From Stomorhina lunata (Eukaryota > Arthropoda > Insecta > Diptera > Rhiniidae), in contig CAKOFX010000005.1 of NCBI GenBank assembly GCA_933228675.1, forward strand, positions 1 through 64,000: a stretch of DNA of 64,000 nucleotides, given 5' to 3'. Shown here one piece after another: positions 33,821 through 46,742 of this stretch. Under the pieces are notes generated by a model. The model was not told the DNA's origin. It saw nothing but the letters and a program-made list of their open reading frames with translations, and did not search any database. A program made the translations under genes and the position numbers. Within the stretch, counting starts at the first letter, position 1, and each line of letters opens with the position of its first letter.

Positions 33821-34806
33821 AATATTTTTGATAAAAAAATTTTCTATAGAAATATTTTTGATAAAAAAATTTTCTATAGAAAAATTTTTGATAAAAAAAT
33901 TTTCTATAGAAAAATTTTTGATAAAAAAATTTTCTATAGAAAAATTTTTGATAAAAAAATTTTCTATAGAAAAATTTTTGATAAAAAAATTTTCTATAGA
34001 AAAATTTTTGATAAAAAAATTTTCTATAGAAAAATTTTTGATCAAAAAATTTTCTATAGAAAAATTTTTGATCAAAAAATTTTCAATAGAAAAATTTTTG
34101 ATAAAAATATTTTCAATAGAAAAATTTTTGATAAAAAAATTTTCTATAGAAAAGGTTTTGATAAAAAAATTTTCTAAAGAAAATTTTTGAAAAGTTTTGA
34201 TAAAAAAATTTTCTATAGAAATATTTTTGATAAAAAAATTTTCGATAGAAAAATTTTTGATAAAAAAATTTTCTATAGAAAAATTTTTGATAAAAAAATT
34301 TTCTGTAGAAAAATTTTTGATAAAAAAATTTTCTATAGAAAAATTTTTGATAAAAAAATTTTCTATAGAAAAATTTTTGATAAAAAAATTTGTCTTTAGA
34401 AAAATTTTTGATAAAAAAAATTTTCTATAGAAAAATTTTTGATAAAAAAATTTTCTATAGAAAAATTTTTGATAAAAAAATTTTCTATAGAAAAATTTCT
34501 ATACAAAAGTTTTTGATAAAAAAATTTTCTTTAGAAAAATTTTTGATAAAAAAATTTATATAGAAAAATTTTTGATAAAAAAAATTTCTATAGAAAAATT
34601 TTTTGATAAAAAAATTTTCTATAGAAAAATTTTTGATAAAAAAAATTTTCTAAAGAAAAATGTTTGATACAAAAATTTTCTATAGAAAAATTTTTGATAA
34701 AAAAATTTTCTACTAAACAATTTTTGATAAAAAAATTTTTGATAAAAAAAATTTTTGATAAAAAATTTTTGATAAAAAAAATTTTTGATAAAAAATTTTC
34801 TATAGA
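33821..34806 (+). repeat. 30-bp array, right part split by the LTR element
   Basis: Highly regular 30-bp units (A5-T5-GATA7-T4-CTATAG), degenerating at the right end into short GATAAAAAAATTTTT runs. Frames such as 33828-34190 (IEKFLIKKFS decapeptide) and 33800-34075 (antisense) are by-products of a period divisible by 3. Confidence 0.93.
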
Positions 34807-34857
34807 ACAACTAAAACCTACTATAAATATTATTTATAAAACTTTATTTAGTAAAAC

Positions 34858-35070
<213 letters not shown>

Positions 35071-35795
35071 TTTGATATAAGTATGTATAGTATTTATATA
35101 CTCCTCCTTATAATAAAATATAATTCCATTGAAATTATTTACTCTTGGAATATTCGTCTCTATAAAAAAAACTTTATGTTTGTATAATATAACGACAAAA
35201 AACTACAGAAAATGTCGCATTATTTTAATTCTCGACATTACTTTTATTTTTATAATTTTTTTCCTTTTTTTAAAGCTTATTTTGTACAATTATTTGGTTC
35301 CTTTAATTAACAACAATAAATGAGATTCATTTGCATTAAGATTTTTATTTTAAAAAAATGTTATTATTTACTTTTACTAAGAAGAAGGTAAATGCACCTG
35401 TAATAATTAAACCTTTCCCACAATAAAACACCTACCATCACTTTTTACTGTTTACGAATTCATTCATGGTTTTATCATTCATATTTATTTACATTCAAAA
35501 GAGCTTCCCAGAAATACAAAATTGCATTTTTTTAAAATAAAAATGAAAATTTGTATATAAAGTCTAGGGTACCCCTTTTTTATGTGATTCATTCATTCTC
35601 ATTTGATTTATTGTATAAATAAAATAAATAAGAAAACGTTAAAATTTTAATGTGAATTGTGATATTTTAATGTGAATAAATTCACCCAAACCAAAATTAA
35701 ATATTTTTAAAGCTACTTCCTCTTTATATTGTTTTAACCTTAAAATAAATGACATTAATATAAAGAATATTTAAATTAAAAATAGCAGGATCTGA
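35071..35795. other. Unassigned intronic sequence
   Basis: No gene seen. The 64-codon frame at 35129-35323 is unrecognised. Confidence 0.45.
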
Positions 35796-36430
35796 ACTAG
35801 ACAGAACTATAATAAAGCTGGAACAGAACTAGAACAGAACTAGAATAGAACTAGAACAGAACTAGAACAGAACTAGAACAGAACTAGAACAGAACTAGAA
35901 CAGAACTAGAACAGAACTAGAACAGAACTAGAACAGAACTAGAACAGAACTAGAACAGAACTAGAACAGAACTAGAACAGAACTAGAACAGAACTAGAAC
36001 AGAACTAGAACAGAACTAGAACAGAACTAGAACAGAACTAGAACAGAACTAGAACAGAACTAGAACAGAACTAGAACAGAACTAGAACAGAACTAGAACA
36101 GAACTAGAACAGAACTAGAACAGAACTAGAACAGAACTAGAACAGAACTAGAACAGAACTAGAACAGAACTAGAACAGAACTAGAACAGAACTAGAACAG
36201 AACTAGAACAGAACTAGAACAGAACTAGAACAGAACTAGAACAGAACTAGAACAGAACTAGAACAGAACTAGAACAGAACTAGAACAGAACTAGAACAGA
36301 ACTAGAACTGAACTAGAACAGAACTAGAACAGAACTAGAACAGAACTAGAACAGAACTAGAACAGAACTAGAACAGAACTAGAACAGAACTAGAACAGAA
36401 CTAGAACAGAACTAGAACTAGAACAGAACT
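35796..36430 (+). repeat. Tandem array, 11-bp unit (CTAGAACAGAA), forward
   Basis: About 56 nearly identical 11-bp units with one CTGAAC variant at about 36308 and one shortened unit at about 36415. The same unit appears reverse-complemented at 56275-58905. Confidence 0.97.
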
Positions 36431-36854
36431 AAGACATTTGCTTTATCTTCAATTCCCTTATTAAACTTCTTTTGAATTGCTTTTATCTTAAAAGTTGTAG
36501 TCATTTACGAAGATTTTATTGCATGTAAACTCTTACTTAATATGTGTTTTTTATAGTTTATGTGATTAACAAATAAAACTTTTTTCATTATAAATATTTT
36601 TGAGCTCATTAGGAAAAAAGGGAAAACAACGCTTTGGAAGTGTTTATTTGTTTATTCGTGTCTTTGTCATATTAAAAGAATTAATTTCATATATGCTTTC
36701 TTCATTTGTTTAACTTTTCCTTTAATCAGATTCAGTAAAACAAATTTCTTATGGGTATTTATTTAAATGGAGGGTAATGTAAACGATAAAATAAATATTG
36801 AAATAAGTAAGGTAAGACATAGAGATGTGGGTAAAATAAATTCATTTCGGAAAA
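36431..36854. other. Unassigned intronic sequence
   Basis: No gene or repeat boundary seen. Confidence 0.45.
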
Positions 36855-38250
36855 TTTAATATAAAAATAAATTTTTTTAAAATTTCCTATAGAATGTAAT
36901 TTTTTGAAAAATTTCCTATAAAAAGTAAATTTTAAAAAACTTTCCTATAAAAAGTAAATTTTTGAAAAATTTCCTATAAAATTTAATTTTTAAAAAAATT
37001 TCCTATAAAAAGTAAATTTTTGAAAAATTTCCTACAAAAAGTAAATTTTAAAAAAACTTTCCTATAAAAAGTTAATTTTTGAAAAATTTCCTATAAAAAG
37101 TAAATTTTTGAAAAATTTCCTGTAAAATGTAAATTTTTGAAAAATTTCCTATAAAAAGTAAATTTTTGAAAAATTTCCTATAAAAAGTAAATTTTTGAAA
37201 AATTTCCTTTAAAATGTAAATTTTTGAAAAATTTCCTATAAAAAGTAAATTTTTTAAAAATCTCCTATAAACAGTAGATTTTTTAAAATTTCCTATAAAA
37301 AGTAAATTTTTGAAAAATTTCCTATAAAAAGTAAATTTTTTAAAAATTTCCTATAAAAAGTAAATTTTTTGAAAAATTTCCTATAAAAAGTAAATTTTTG
37401 AAAAATTTCCTATAAAAAGTAAATTTTTTAAAAATTTCCTATAAAAAGTAAATTTTTTAAAATTTCCTATAAAAAGTAAATTTTTGAAAAATTTCCTATA
37501 AAAAGTAAATTTTTGAAAAATTTTCTTTAAAAAGTAAATTTTTGAAAAATTTCCTATAAAAAGTAAATTTTTTAAATATATCCTATAAAAAGTAAATTTT
37601 GGAATATTTCCTATAAAAAGTAAATTTTTGAAAAATTTCCTATAAAAAGTTAATTTTTAAAAAATTTCCTATAAAAAGTAAATTTTTGAAAAATTTCCTA
37701 TAAAAAGTAAATTTTTGAAAAATTTCCTATAAAAAGTAAATTTTTTGCAAAATTTCCTATAAAAAGTAAATTTTTGAAAAATTTTCTATAAAAAGTAAAT
37801 TTTTTAAAAATTTCCTATAAAAAGTAAATTTTTAAAAAATTTCCTATAAAAAGTAAATTTTGGAAAATTTCCTATAAAAAGTAAATTTTTGAAAAATTTC
37901 CTATAAAAAGTAAATTTTGGAATATTTCCTATAAAAAGTAAATTTTTGAAAAATTTCCTATAAAAAGTTAATTTTTAAAAAATTTCCTATAAAAAGTAGA
38001 TTTTTAAAAAATTTCCTATAAAAAGTAAAATTTTCAAAAATTTCCTATAAAAATTAAATTTTTAAAAAATTTCCTATAAAAAGTAAATTTTTAAAAAAAT
38101 TCTTATAAAAAGTAAATTTTTGCAAAATTTCCTACAAAAAGTGAATTTTTGAAAAATTTCCTATAAGAAGTCAATTTTTGAAAAATTTCTACAAAAAGTA
38201 AATTTTTGAAAAATTTCCAATAAAAAATAAATTTTTAAAAAATTGTACAA
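36855..38250 (+). repeat. Tandem array, about 29-bp unit, TTTCCTATAAAAAGTAAA
   Basis: About 48 units of TTTCCTATAAAAAGTAAA followed by TTTTTGAAAAA, with many single-base variants. It is in the same orientation as 43350-45850 and opposite to 38975-42100. Confidence 0.93.
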
Positions 38251-38974
38251 TATTTTTTAAATATTCATCCTTCTTCTCTAATAAACATGTTACCAATATA
38301 TTAATTTATAAGTTATTCGCAGAAATCAAGCACAAGAAAATTTATACAAAATTGATAATATCTAAAAACTTAAATTTTCGACTTAAGTTACTTATCTATA
38401 TTGCTACAGATATAATAGCGTTATTTTTGCACCGATTTTAAAATTTAGTAGTGCATTAAATAATTATATAACTTATGATGGCACAAACTTTTTTAAGTCG
38501 TGCTATTTTTTTTATATTTCTGCTAATATTCCCACCATTACTATAAAGTTCTTCTGTTGAGTAGTCTGAGGTTTAAGTTTACTTAAATATGTATTTATTC
38601 TATTATTCCAGTTTCTTTTTCTCCTACAGTAATACTTTTATAATTTTGCGCAAAGTAATTTTTAACAGATTTTCATAAAGTGCATTACTTTGCAAATACT
38701 AATGAAATATTCATAAAAAACACCATAAGAATTTTTTATAAATATCAAAAATATTTATAACAATTAAATATAATACCTGACCTGCATTGCAATCTCATTG
38801 TATTAATTTCGTAAAAAGGATTAAAAGTATCTAGCAAAAGCAAAATTGTATTATTATTTTAATAATTTTAAAATCTGTCTGGGGCAGGCAAATAATTTTT
38901 TTTATTGCGGCGTAAAAAAATTTTAAGATTGCAAAAGTGTAAATTTACACTTTACTTAAGTAAATTAATTTGTT
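38251..38974. other. Unassigned intronic sequence between opposed arrays
   Basis: No gene seen. It would be the loop if the arrays on either side paired. Confidence 0.45.
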
Positions 38975-41900
38975 TTTCAAAAATTTACTATTTTTATAGG
39001 AAATTTTTCAAAAATTTACTATTTTTATAGAAAATTTTTCAAAAATTTACTATTTTTATAGGAAATTTTTCAAAAATTTACAATTTTTATAGGAAATTTT
39101 TCAAAAATTTACTATTTTTATAGGTAATTTTTCAAAAATTTACTATTTTTATAGGAAATTTTTCAAAAATTTACTATTTTTATAGGAAATTTTTCAAAAA
39201 TTTACTATTTTTATAGGAAATTTTTCAAAAATTTACTATTTTTATAGGAAATTTTTCAAAAATTTACTATTTTTATAGGAAATTTTTCAAAAATTTACTA
39301 TTTTTATAGGAAATTTTTCAAAAATTTACTATTTTTATAGGAAATTTTTTAAAAATTTACTATTTTTATAGGAAATTTTTTAAAAATTTACTACTTTTAT
39401 AGGAAATTTTTCAAAAATTTACTATTTTTATAGGAAATTTTTCAAAAATTTACTATTTTTATAGGAAATTTTTCAAAAATTTACTATTTTTATAGGAAAT
39501 TTACTATTTTTATAGGAAATTTTTCAAAAATTTACTATTTCTATAGAAAATTTTTCAAAAATTTTTAAAAAGTTTACTATTTTTATAGAAAATTTTTAAA
39601 AGTTTACTATTTTTATAGAAAATTTTTCAAAAATTTACTAATTTTTAGGAATTTTTTCAAAAGTTTACTATTTTTATAGGAAATTTTTCATAAAATTAAC
39701 TATTTTTATAGGAATTTTTTCAAAAATTTACTATTTTTATAGAAAATTTTTCAAAAATTTACTATTTTTATGGGAAATTTTTCAAAAGATTGCCACTTTT
39801 ATAAAAAATTTTTCAAAAATTTGCTATTTTTATAAAAAAATTTTTAAAAAAATTCCTATTTTTATAGGAAACTTTTTAAAAAAATTCCAATTTTTATAGG
39901 AAATTTTATAAAAATTTCCTATTTTTATAGGAAATTTTTTAAAAATTTCCTACTATTATAGGAAATTTTTTAAAAATTTCCTATTTTTATAGGAAATTTT
40001 TTAAAAATTTCCTACTTTTATAGGAAATTTTTCAAAAATTTCCTATTTTGATAGGAAATTTTTCAAAAATTTCCTATTTTTATAGGAAATTTTTCAAAAA
40101 TTTCCTATTTTTATAGGAAATTTTTCAAAAATTTCCTATTTTTATAGGAAATTTTTCAAAAATTTCCTATTTTTATAGGAAATTTTTCAAAAATTTCCTA
40201 TTTTTATAGGAAATTTTTCAAAAATTTCCTATTTTTATAGGAAATTTTTCAAAAATTTCCTATTTTTATAGGAAATTTTTCAAAAATTTCCTATTTTTAT
40301 AGGAAATTTTTCAAAAATTTCCTATTTTTATAGGAAATTTTTCAAAAATTTCCTATTTTTATAGGAAATTTTTCAAAAATTTCCTATTTTTATAGGAAAT
40401 TTTTCAAAAATTTCCCATTTTTATAGGAAATTTTTCAAAAATTTCCCATTTTTATAGGAAATTTTTCAAAAATTTCCTATTTTTATAGGAAATTTTTCAA
40501 AAATTTCCTATTTTTATAGGAAATTTTTCAAAAATTTCCTATTTTTATAGGAAATTTTTCAAAAATTTCCTATTTTTATAGGAAATTTTTCAAAAATTTC
40601 CTATTTTTGTAGGAAATTTTTCAAAAATTTTCTATTTTTGTAGGAAATTTTTCAAAAATTTTCTATTTTTATAGGAAATTTTTCAAAAATTTACTATTTT
40701 TATAGGAAATTTTTCAAAAATTTACTATTTTTATAGGAAATTTTTCAAAAATTTACTATTTTTATAGGAAATTTTTCAAAAATTTACTATTTTTATAGGA
40801 AATTTTTCAAAAATTTACTATTTTTATAGGAAATTATTCAAAAATTTACTATTTTTATAGGAAATTTTTCAAAAATTTACTATTTTTATAGAAAATTTTT
40901 CAAAAATTTACTATTTTTATAGGAAATTTTTCAAAAATTTCCTATTTTTATAGGAAATTTTTCAAAAATTTCCTATTTTTATAGGAAATTTTTCAAAAAT
41001 TTCCTATTTTTATAGGAAATTTTTCAAAAATTTCCTATTTTTATAGAAAATTTTTTAAAAAAAATTCCCATTTTTATAGGAAATTTTTTAAAAATTTCCT
41101 ATTTTTATAGGAAATTTTTCAAAAATTTCCTAGTTTTATAGGAAATTTTTCAAAAATTTCCTATTTTTATAGGAAATTTTTCAAAAATTTCCTATTTTTA
41201 TAGGAAATTTTTCAAAAATTTCTTATTTTTATAGGAAATTTTTCAAAAATTTCCTATTTTTATAGGAAATTTTTCAAAAATTTGCTATTTTTACAGGAAA
41301 TTTTTTAAAAATTTCCTATTTTTATAGGAAATTTTTCAAAAATTTTCTATTTTTATAGGAAATTTTTCAAAAATTTCCTATTTTTGTAGGAAATTTTTCA
41401 AAAATTTCCTATTTTTGTAGGAAATTTTTCAAAAATTTTCTATTTTTATAGGAAATTTTTCAAAAATTTACTATTTTTATAGGAAATTTTTCAAAAATTT
41501 ACTATTTTTATAGGAAATTTTTCAAAAATTTACTATTTTTATAGGAAATTTTTCAAAAATTTACTATTTTTATAGGAAATTTTTCAAAAATTTACTATTG
41601 TTATAGGAAATTTTTCAAAAATTTACTATTTTTATAGGACATTTTTCAAAAATTTCCTATTTTTTCAAAAATTTACTATTTTTATAGGAAATTTTTCAAA
41701 AATTTACTATTTTTATAGGAAATTTTTCAAAAATTTACTATTTTTATAGGAAATTTTTCAAAAATTTACTATTTTTATAGGAAATTTTTCAAAAATTTAC
41801 TATTTTTATAGGAAATTTTTCAAAAATTTACTATTTTTATAGGAATTTTTTTCAAAAATTTACTATTTTTATAGGAATTTTTTCAAAAATTTACTATTTT

Positions 41901-42100
41901 TATAGGAAATTTTTCAAAAATTTACTATTTTTATAGGAAATTTTTCAAAAATTAACTGTTTTTATAGAATAATTTTAAAAAATTGCCTATAAAAAGAGGA
42001 AATTTTTCAAAAAATTAATATTTTTATTAGAAATTTTTATAGAAAATTTTTCAAAAATTTCCTATTTTGATAGTAAATTTTTAAATTTTTTAAAAATATC
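38975..42100 (-). repeat. Tandem array, 31-bp unit, reverse orientation
   Basis: About 100 units that read CTATTTTTATAGGAAATTTT then TCAAAAATTT on the + strand, the reverse complement of the unit at 43350-45850. Two variants, TTTACTATTT and TTTCCTATTT, alternate in blocks: ACT at about 38975-39800, CCT at about 39840-40680, ACT at about 40680-40930, CCT at about 40930-41460, ACT at about 41460-41960. Confidence 0.95.
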
Positions 42101-42450
42101 CTATATTCTTACAAAATTGTTTTTGAAATTAGATTTTCACTTTCTGAAAAACTGTACAAGGTTCTTTGACTGAATGAAACTGTTTTTTTGACTGAATTGA
42201 ACGGTTTTATTAAAGAAATTTTATAAACGTATATTAAACATATTTTAGCACGCCCTAAAGTTTTTCAACTTAATTTATTTTAGACCAACAACATTTGATT
42301 ATAAAAGTCAAATCCATTATATCATATACTCAACTCATAACAACAACAACCCAACTCATATCTCCTTTTTAGAAAATTTCAACTATACCTTTAGCAAATC
42401 TACATTTATCTTTACGTCAATTTCGTTTTTTTCTATTCTCATTATTTCAG
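42101..42450 (+). other. Intron end upstream of the second dpr exon
   Basis: Unique sequence with a pyrimidine-rich tract (TTTCGTTTTTTTCTATTCTC) and ATTATTTCAG acceptor ending at 42450. Confidence 0.7.
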
Positions 42451-42661
42451 GTCTCCTGGATAAGACATCGTGATATCCATATACTAACCGTTGGCTCCTA
42501 TACATATACATCAGATTTACGTTTTCAGGCAACACATCATCACGATTCGGATGATTGGACACTGCAAATCAAATGGACACAAAAACGTGATGCTGGCATG
42601 TATGAATGTCAAATATCCACTCAACCGGTGCGGAGTTATTTTGTAAATCTTAATGTTGTGG
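42451..42661 (+). CDS. dpr6/dpr10-like: dpr-family gene, exon with second half of Ig domain 1
   Basis: A 211-bp exon bounded by an AG acceptor and GTAAGT donor (42662), starting in phase 0 and ending in phase 1. It reads VSWIRHRDIHILTVGSYTYT, then SDLRFQATHHHDSDDWTLQI, then KWTQKRDAGMYECQIS and TQPVRSYFVNLNVV. The Ig tryptophan (W in SWIRH), the conserved D-A-G-M-Y-E-C strand-F motif with the second Ig1 cysteine, and the G strand are all present. In Dpr proteins the first Ig domain is the DIP-binding face. The frame is intact. It sits between opposed satellite arrays (38975-42100 and 43350-45850). Confidence 0.97.
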
Positions 42662-43349
42662 GTAAGTTATAGAAAGATATCTAGAAAAACGCATAGACGT
42701 TAAAATATACTTATATTCTAACACACTAAGCAAGTTTAGTTTAGGCCTAAAAGTATGCAATGAGTTTTGTTTTTACTACAAATTGAAAACTACAACTTTT
42801 AAAGCTATCAAATAAACTTTAAAATGATGTTTTAGATTTATACCTGCACTTGATTTATACTCAGATTTCTTCATATCGAAAACATAAAGAAAAACTCCCT
42901 TTATCTGTCTATTGAAAATTTAACTGAAACTACAAGCTAACAAAGAGTCTAATTCATAAAAGGTTTAAGCGAAAAGTGATGGCACCATTTATTAAGTGGA
43001 AGTGCCTCAGTTACTGTTTTCAACTTGTACAGAGTAATTTATTCAAGAGTCAAACTAAGGCTAAGATTTTTCACTGCCAAACCATTTCGAAAGACCATTC
43101 AGAATACCAACTACAAGTATTGTTTATAAACACGGAACGGCGTGCAATAGTAAACAGCTAAAACGTAAAAAGAACAATTAATGGATGTTTAAACAAGTTG
43201 GCTGAGAGATATTTAACATATAAATTACCCGTTATAGATCAACAAGCAACTCTTGGCCAATACAAACATAAGTTGGTACGTTGTTAAGACTCCTGTATAC
43301 ATTTGCACAATGGGGTAGAAGAAAAAAATATAAACTATTTTTAAATTAA

Positions 43350-45850
43350 TGTTTGGAAAAATTTCCTATTAAAAAATTAAATTTTTGAAAACTTTCCTAT
43401 AAAAATAGAAACATTTTGAAAACTTTCCTATAAAAATAGAAAATTTTTGAAAACTTTCCTATATAAATAAAATTTTGAAAAAATTTCCTATAAAAATAGA
43501 AAATTTTTAAAAAATTTCCCTTAAAAATATAAAATTTTTAAGAAATTTTCTATAAAAATAGATATTTTTTTTTAATTTTCTATAAAATAAGAAATTTTTT
43601 AAAAATTTCCTATAAAACAAGAAATTTTTTTAAATACTTCCTATACAAAAAGAAAATTTTTGAAAAATTTTCTATAAAAATAGAAGAAGTTTGAAAATTT
43701 TCCTATAAAAATAGAAAATTTTTGAAAACTTTAATATAAAAAAAAGAAACTTTTTAAAAAATTTGCTATAAAAATATAATTTTTTTTGCAAAATTTCCTA
43801 TAAAAATATAAAATTTTTGAAAAATTTCCTATAAAAATAGAAAATTTTTGAAAAATTTCCTATAAAAATTGAAAATTTTTGAAAAAAATCCTATAAAAAT
43901 AGAAAATTTTTGAAAATTTCCTATAAAAATTGAAAATTTTTGAAAAAATTCCTATACAGGTATGTTCTGCATATCACTTCCACATGACTTTGAAACCACA
44001 TTAATTTTCCAAGTCGAATTATTCATTGTTCACAAATTATTTTGACAATTTTACAACTCAGTGCACTTAAGATGAAGAAGGTCTAGAAGGTTATTGATAA
44101 ATGCTCTGAAAATGTTACCAATTATAGAAATCGCAGCCTTTTTGAATTTCATGTGATTTCAAAATCATGTGGAAGTGATTTGCAGAACATACCCGATAAA
44201 AATAGAAAATTTTTGAAAAATTTCCTATAAAAAAAGAAAATTTTTGAAAAAAGAAAATTTTTGAAAATAGAAAATTTTTGAATAATTTCCTATAAATATA
44301 GAAAATTTTCGAAAAATTTCCTATAAAATAGAAAATTTTTGAAAAATTTCCTATAAAAATAGAAATTTTTTTAAAAATTTCCTATAAAAATAGAAATTTT
44401 TTTAAAAACTTTCTATAAAAATAGAAAACTTTTTAAAAACTTCCTATAAAAATAGAATTTTTTTTTTAAATTCCTATAAAAATAGAAAATTTTTTAAAAA
44501 TTTTCTATAAAAATAGAAAATTTTTAAAAAATTTTCTATAAAATTAGAAAATTTTTTAAAAATTTTCTATATAATTAGGAAATTTTTAAAAAAATTCTTA
44601 TAAAAATGGTAAATTTTTCAAAAACATTCTATAAAAATAGAAAATTTTTGAAAAATTTCTTTAAAAAATAGTTAATTTTTGAAAAAAACTTCCTTTAAAA
44701 ATAGAAAATATTTAAAAAATTTCCTATAAAAATGAAAATTTTGAAAAATTTCCTATAAAAATAGAAAATTTTTGAAAAATTTCCTAAAAAATATAAAATT
44801 TTTTAAAAATTTCCTATAAAAATAAAAAATTTTTGAAAAATTTCCTAAAAAATATAAAATTTTTGAAACATTTTCTTATAAAAATAGAAAATTTTTTATA
44901 AAAATAGAGAGTTTCCTGTAAAAATAGAAAATTTTTTAAAAATTTCCTTTTAAAATAGAAAATTTCTTTTTAAAATAAAAAATTGTATGAAAAATTTCCT
45001 ATAGTAATAGAACAGTTTTTTTTAAATTTCCTATAAAAATAGAAAGAATTTTAAAAAATATTTAAAAAATTATATTTTTAAAAAACTTCCTATAAAAATA
45101 GAAAATTTTTAAAAATTTCCTATTAAAATAGAAAATTTTAAAAATTTCCTATTAATATAGAAAATTTTTAAAAATTTCGTATAAAAATAGAAAATTTTCA
45201 AAAATTTCCTATAAAAAGGAAATTTTTTGAAAAATTTCCTATAAAAATAGAAAATTTTTGAAAAATTTCTTATAAAAATATAAAATTTTTGAAAAATTTC
45301 CTATAAAAATATAAAATTTTTGAAACATTTCCTATAGAAATAGAAAATTTTTGAAAAATTTCCTATAGAAATAGAAAATTTTTGAAAAATTTCCTATAGA
45401 AATAGAAAATTTTTGAAAAATTTCCTATAAAAATAGAAAATTTTTGAAAAATTTCCTATAAAAATAGAAAATTTTTGAAAAATTTCCCATAGAAATAGAA
45501 AATTTTTGAAAAATTTCCTGTAGAAATAGAAAATTTTTGAAAAATTTCCTATAGAAATAGAAAATTTTTGAAAAATTTTTTATAAAAATAGAAAATTTTT
45601 GAAAAATTTCCTATAAAAATAGAAAATTTCCTATAAAAATAGAAAATTTTTGAAAAATTTCCTATAAAAATAGAAAATTTTTGAAAATTTTCCCTTAAAA
45701 ATAGAACATTTTTGAAAAATTTCCTTAAGAAATACAAAATTAAAAAAAAAAAAAACTTTCAAAATTGTTTATAGAAAATTTTTAAAAATTTTGAAATTTT
45801 ATAGGAAAATTTTTACAATTTTTAAAAAATTTGTAGGAAATTTTTGAAAA
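43350..45850 (+). repeat. Tandem array, 31-bp unit, forward orientation
   Basis: Units of TTTCCTATAAAAATAGAAAA followed by TTTTTGAAAAA, degenerate at the left and regular at 45240-45720, interrupted by a 240-bp MITE at 43957-44196. It is complementary to the array at 38975-42100 on the other side of the exon. Confidence 0.93.
43957..44196. mobile_element. MITE of 240 bp, TA target site, inserted in the 31-bp array
   Basis: Terminal inverted repeats of about 37 bp: the left starts CAGGTATGTTCTGCATATCA and the right, on the other strand, starts TCGGGTATGTTCTGCAAATC. TA flanks both ends (43955-43956, 44197-44198). Removing the element and one TA restores CCTATAAAAATAG, exactly the local array unit, so the borders are certain. 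No coding capacity. Size and TA site fit a Tc1/mariner-type MITE. Confidence 0.92.
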
Positions 45851-46614
45851 AATTAACTCAATTACTCCTTACTAATTCACGTGTAATATTCTTCTTCTGT
45901 TGTACTTGACTCCCAGTATAGCATAGGGTCTCAATGTTACACCTTGCTATTTATTTTAAAAAATCCCCCACTGTGCGTTATTCATAGTTTGCCCATTCAT
46001 CCCGGCCTCCTTAAAACATTCATAAATTTTGCGATTGTTGAGGTTTTAGTCATGTTTACTCCGAAAAACATAATGGTCTCTAACATCCCTTTGGTTATGT
46101 CTTTTTTGCATTGTTTTTGCTTTATTAATTCTTTCCATTTGAACGTCTGTAGTCGTATCAAATCAGTCAGTCTGAAGTTTTATTACCGTTTTTTTCCTCA
46201 GATTCATTGTGAATGACTCTATATTTTTAGACTTTTTTTTCTTATTTTTTTTTTGCATATACGTATTATGAACTTTTTGCCACACCCAGATGTTAAACAT
46301 TTACTCAAAACCATTTACATACAAAAACTGCTATAATATATTTACTTACTTATACATTCACTCATTCTCTGGTTCCATATTTTTTTTGGTTTCTTTGTAT
46401 ATTTCATTTAATGTTCCTGCCCCTGCTTCTGCTGATTCGGTTGCTGCGTTTGTTTGTTGATGTGTCTACATAAACGGATGGATGGATATGGTTACATAAA
46501 CATGACAACAATAATGAAAACAACAACAAAAACAAAAAAATCAACAAAAACTTCATCTATAAAATGTATTTCTTTATTTTTTAACAATAAAAATTGCCAT
46601 TTATGTGTCAACAG

Positions 46615-46742
46615 TGCCAACGGCAACGATCCTTGGTGGACCCGACCTTCATGTCGACAAAGGCAGCACAATAAATCTAACATGTACAGTTAAATTTAGT
46701 CCGGAACCACCAGCCTATATATTTTGGTATCATCACGAGGAG
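46615..46742 (+). CDS. dpr6/dpr10-like: dpr-family gene, exon with first half of Ig domain 2
   Basis: A 128-bp exon that enters in phase 1 (completing the split GTG valine codon with the previous exon) and leaves in phase 0 at GTAATT (46743). It reads VPTATILGGPDLHVDKGSTI, then NLTCTVKFSPEPPAYIFWYH, then HEE. It has the first Ig2 cysteine (LTC), the core tryptophan (FWYHH) and an N-L-T glycosylation sequon. Acceptor is TGTCAACAG. The alternative ATG frame that continues past the donor is intron read-through. Confidence 0.97.

Larger units (their letters stand above)
42662..46614 (+). other. dpr intron, about 4.0 kb
   Basis: GTAAGT donor at 42662 and CAACAG acceptor ending at 46614, phase 1. 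About 0.7 kb of unique sequence follows the donor. A 31-bp array with a MITE insertion is next, then about 0.76 kb of unique sequence (45851-46614) without a supported gene. The 61-codon frame at 42976-43161 and 90-codon frame at 45944-46216 are unrecognised. Confidence 0.85.

Noticed and set aside
33828..34430. Long frames with a repeated IEKFLIKKFS decapeptide
   Set aside because: By-product of the 30-bp satellite; several frames on both strands are open at once.
42976..43161. 61-codon frame as an alternative dpr exon
   Set aside because: No Ig motif, no matching splice sites or phase.
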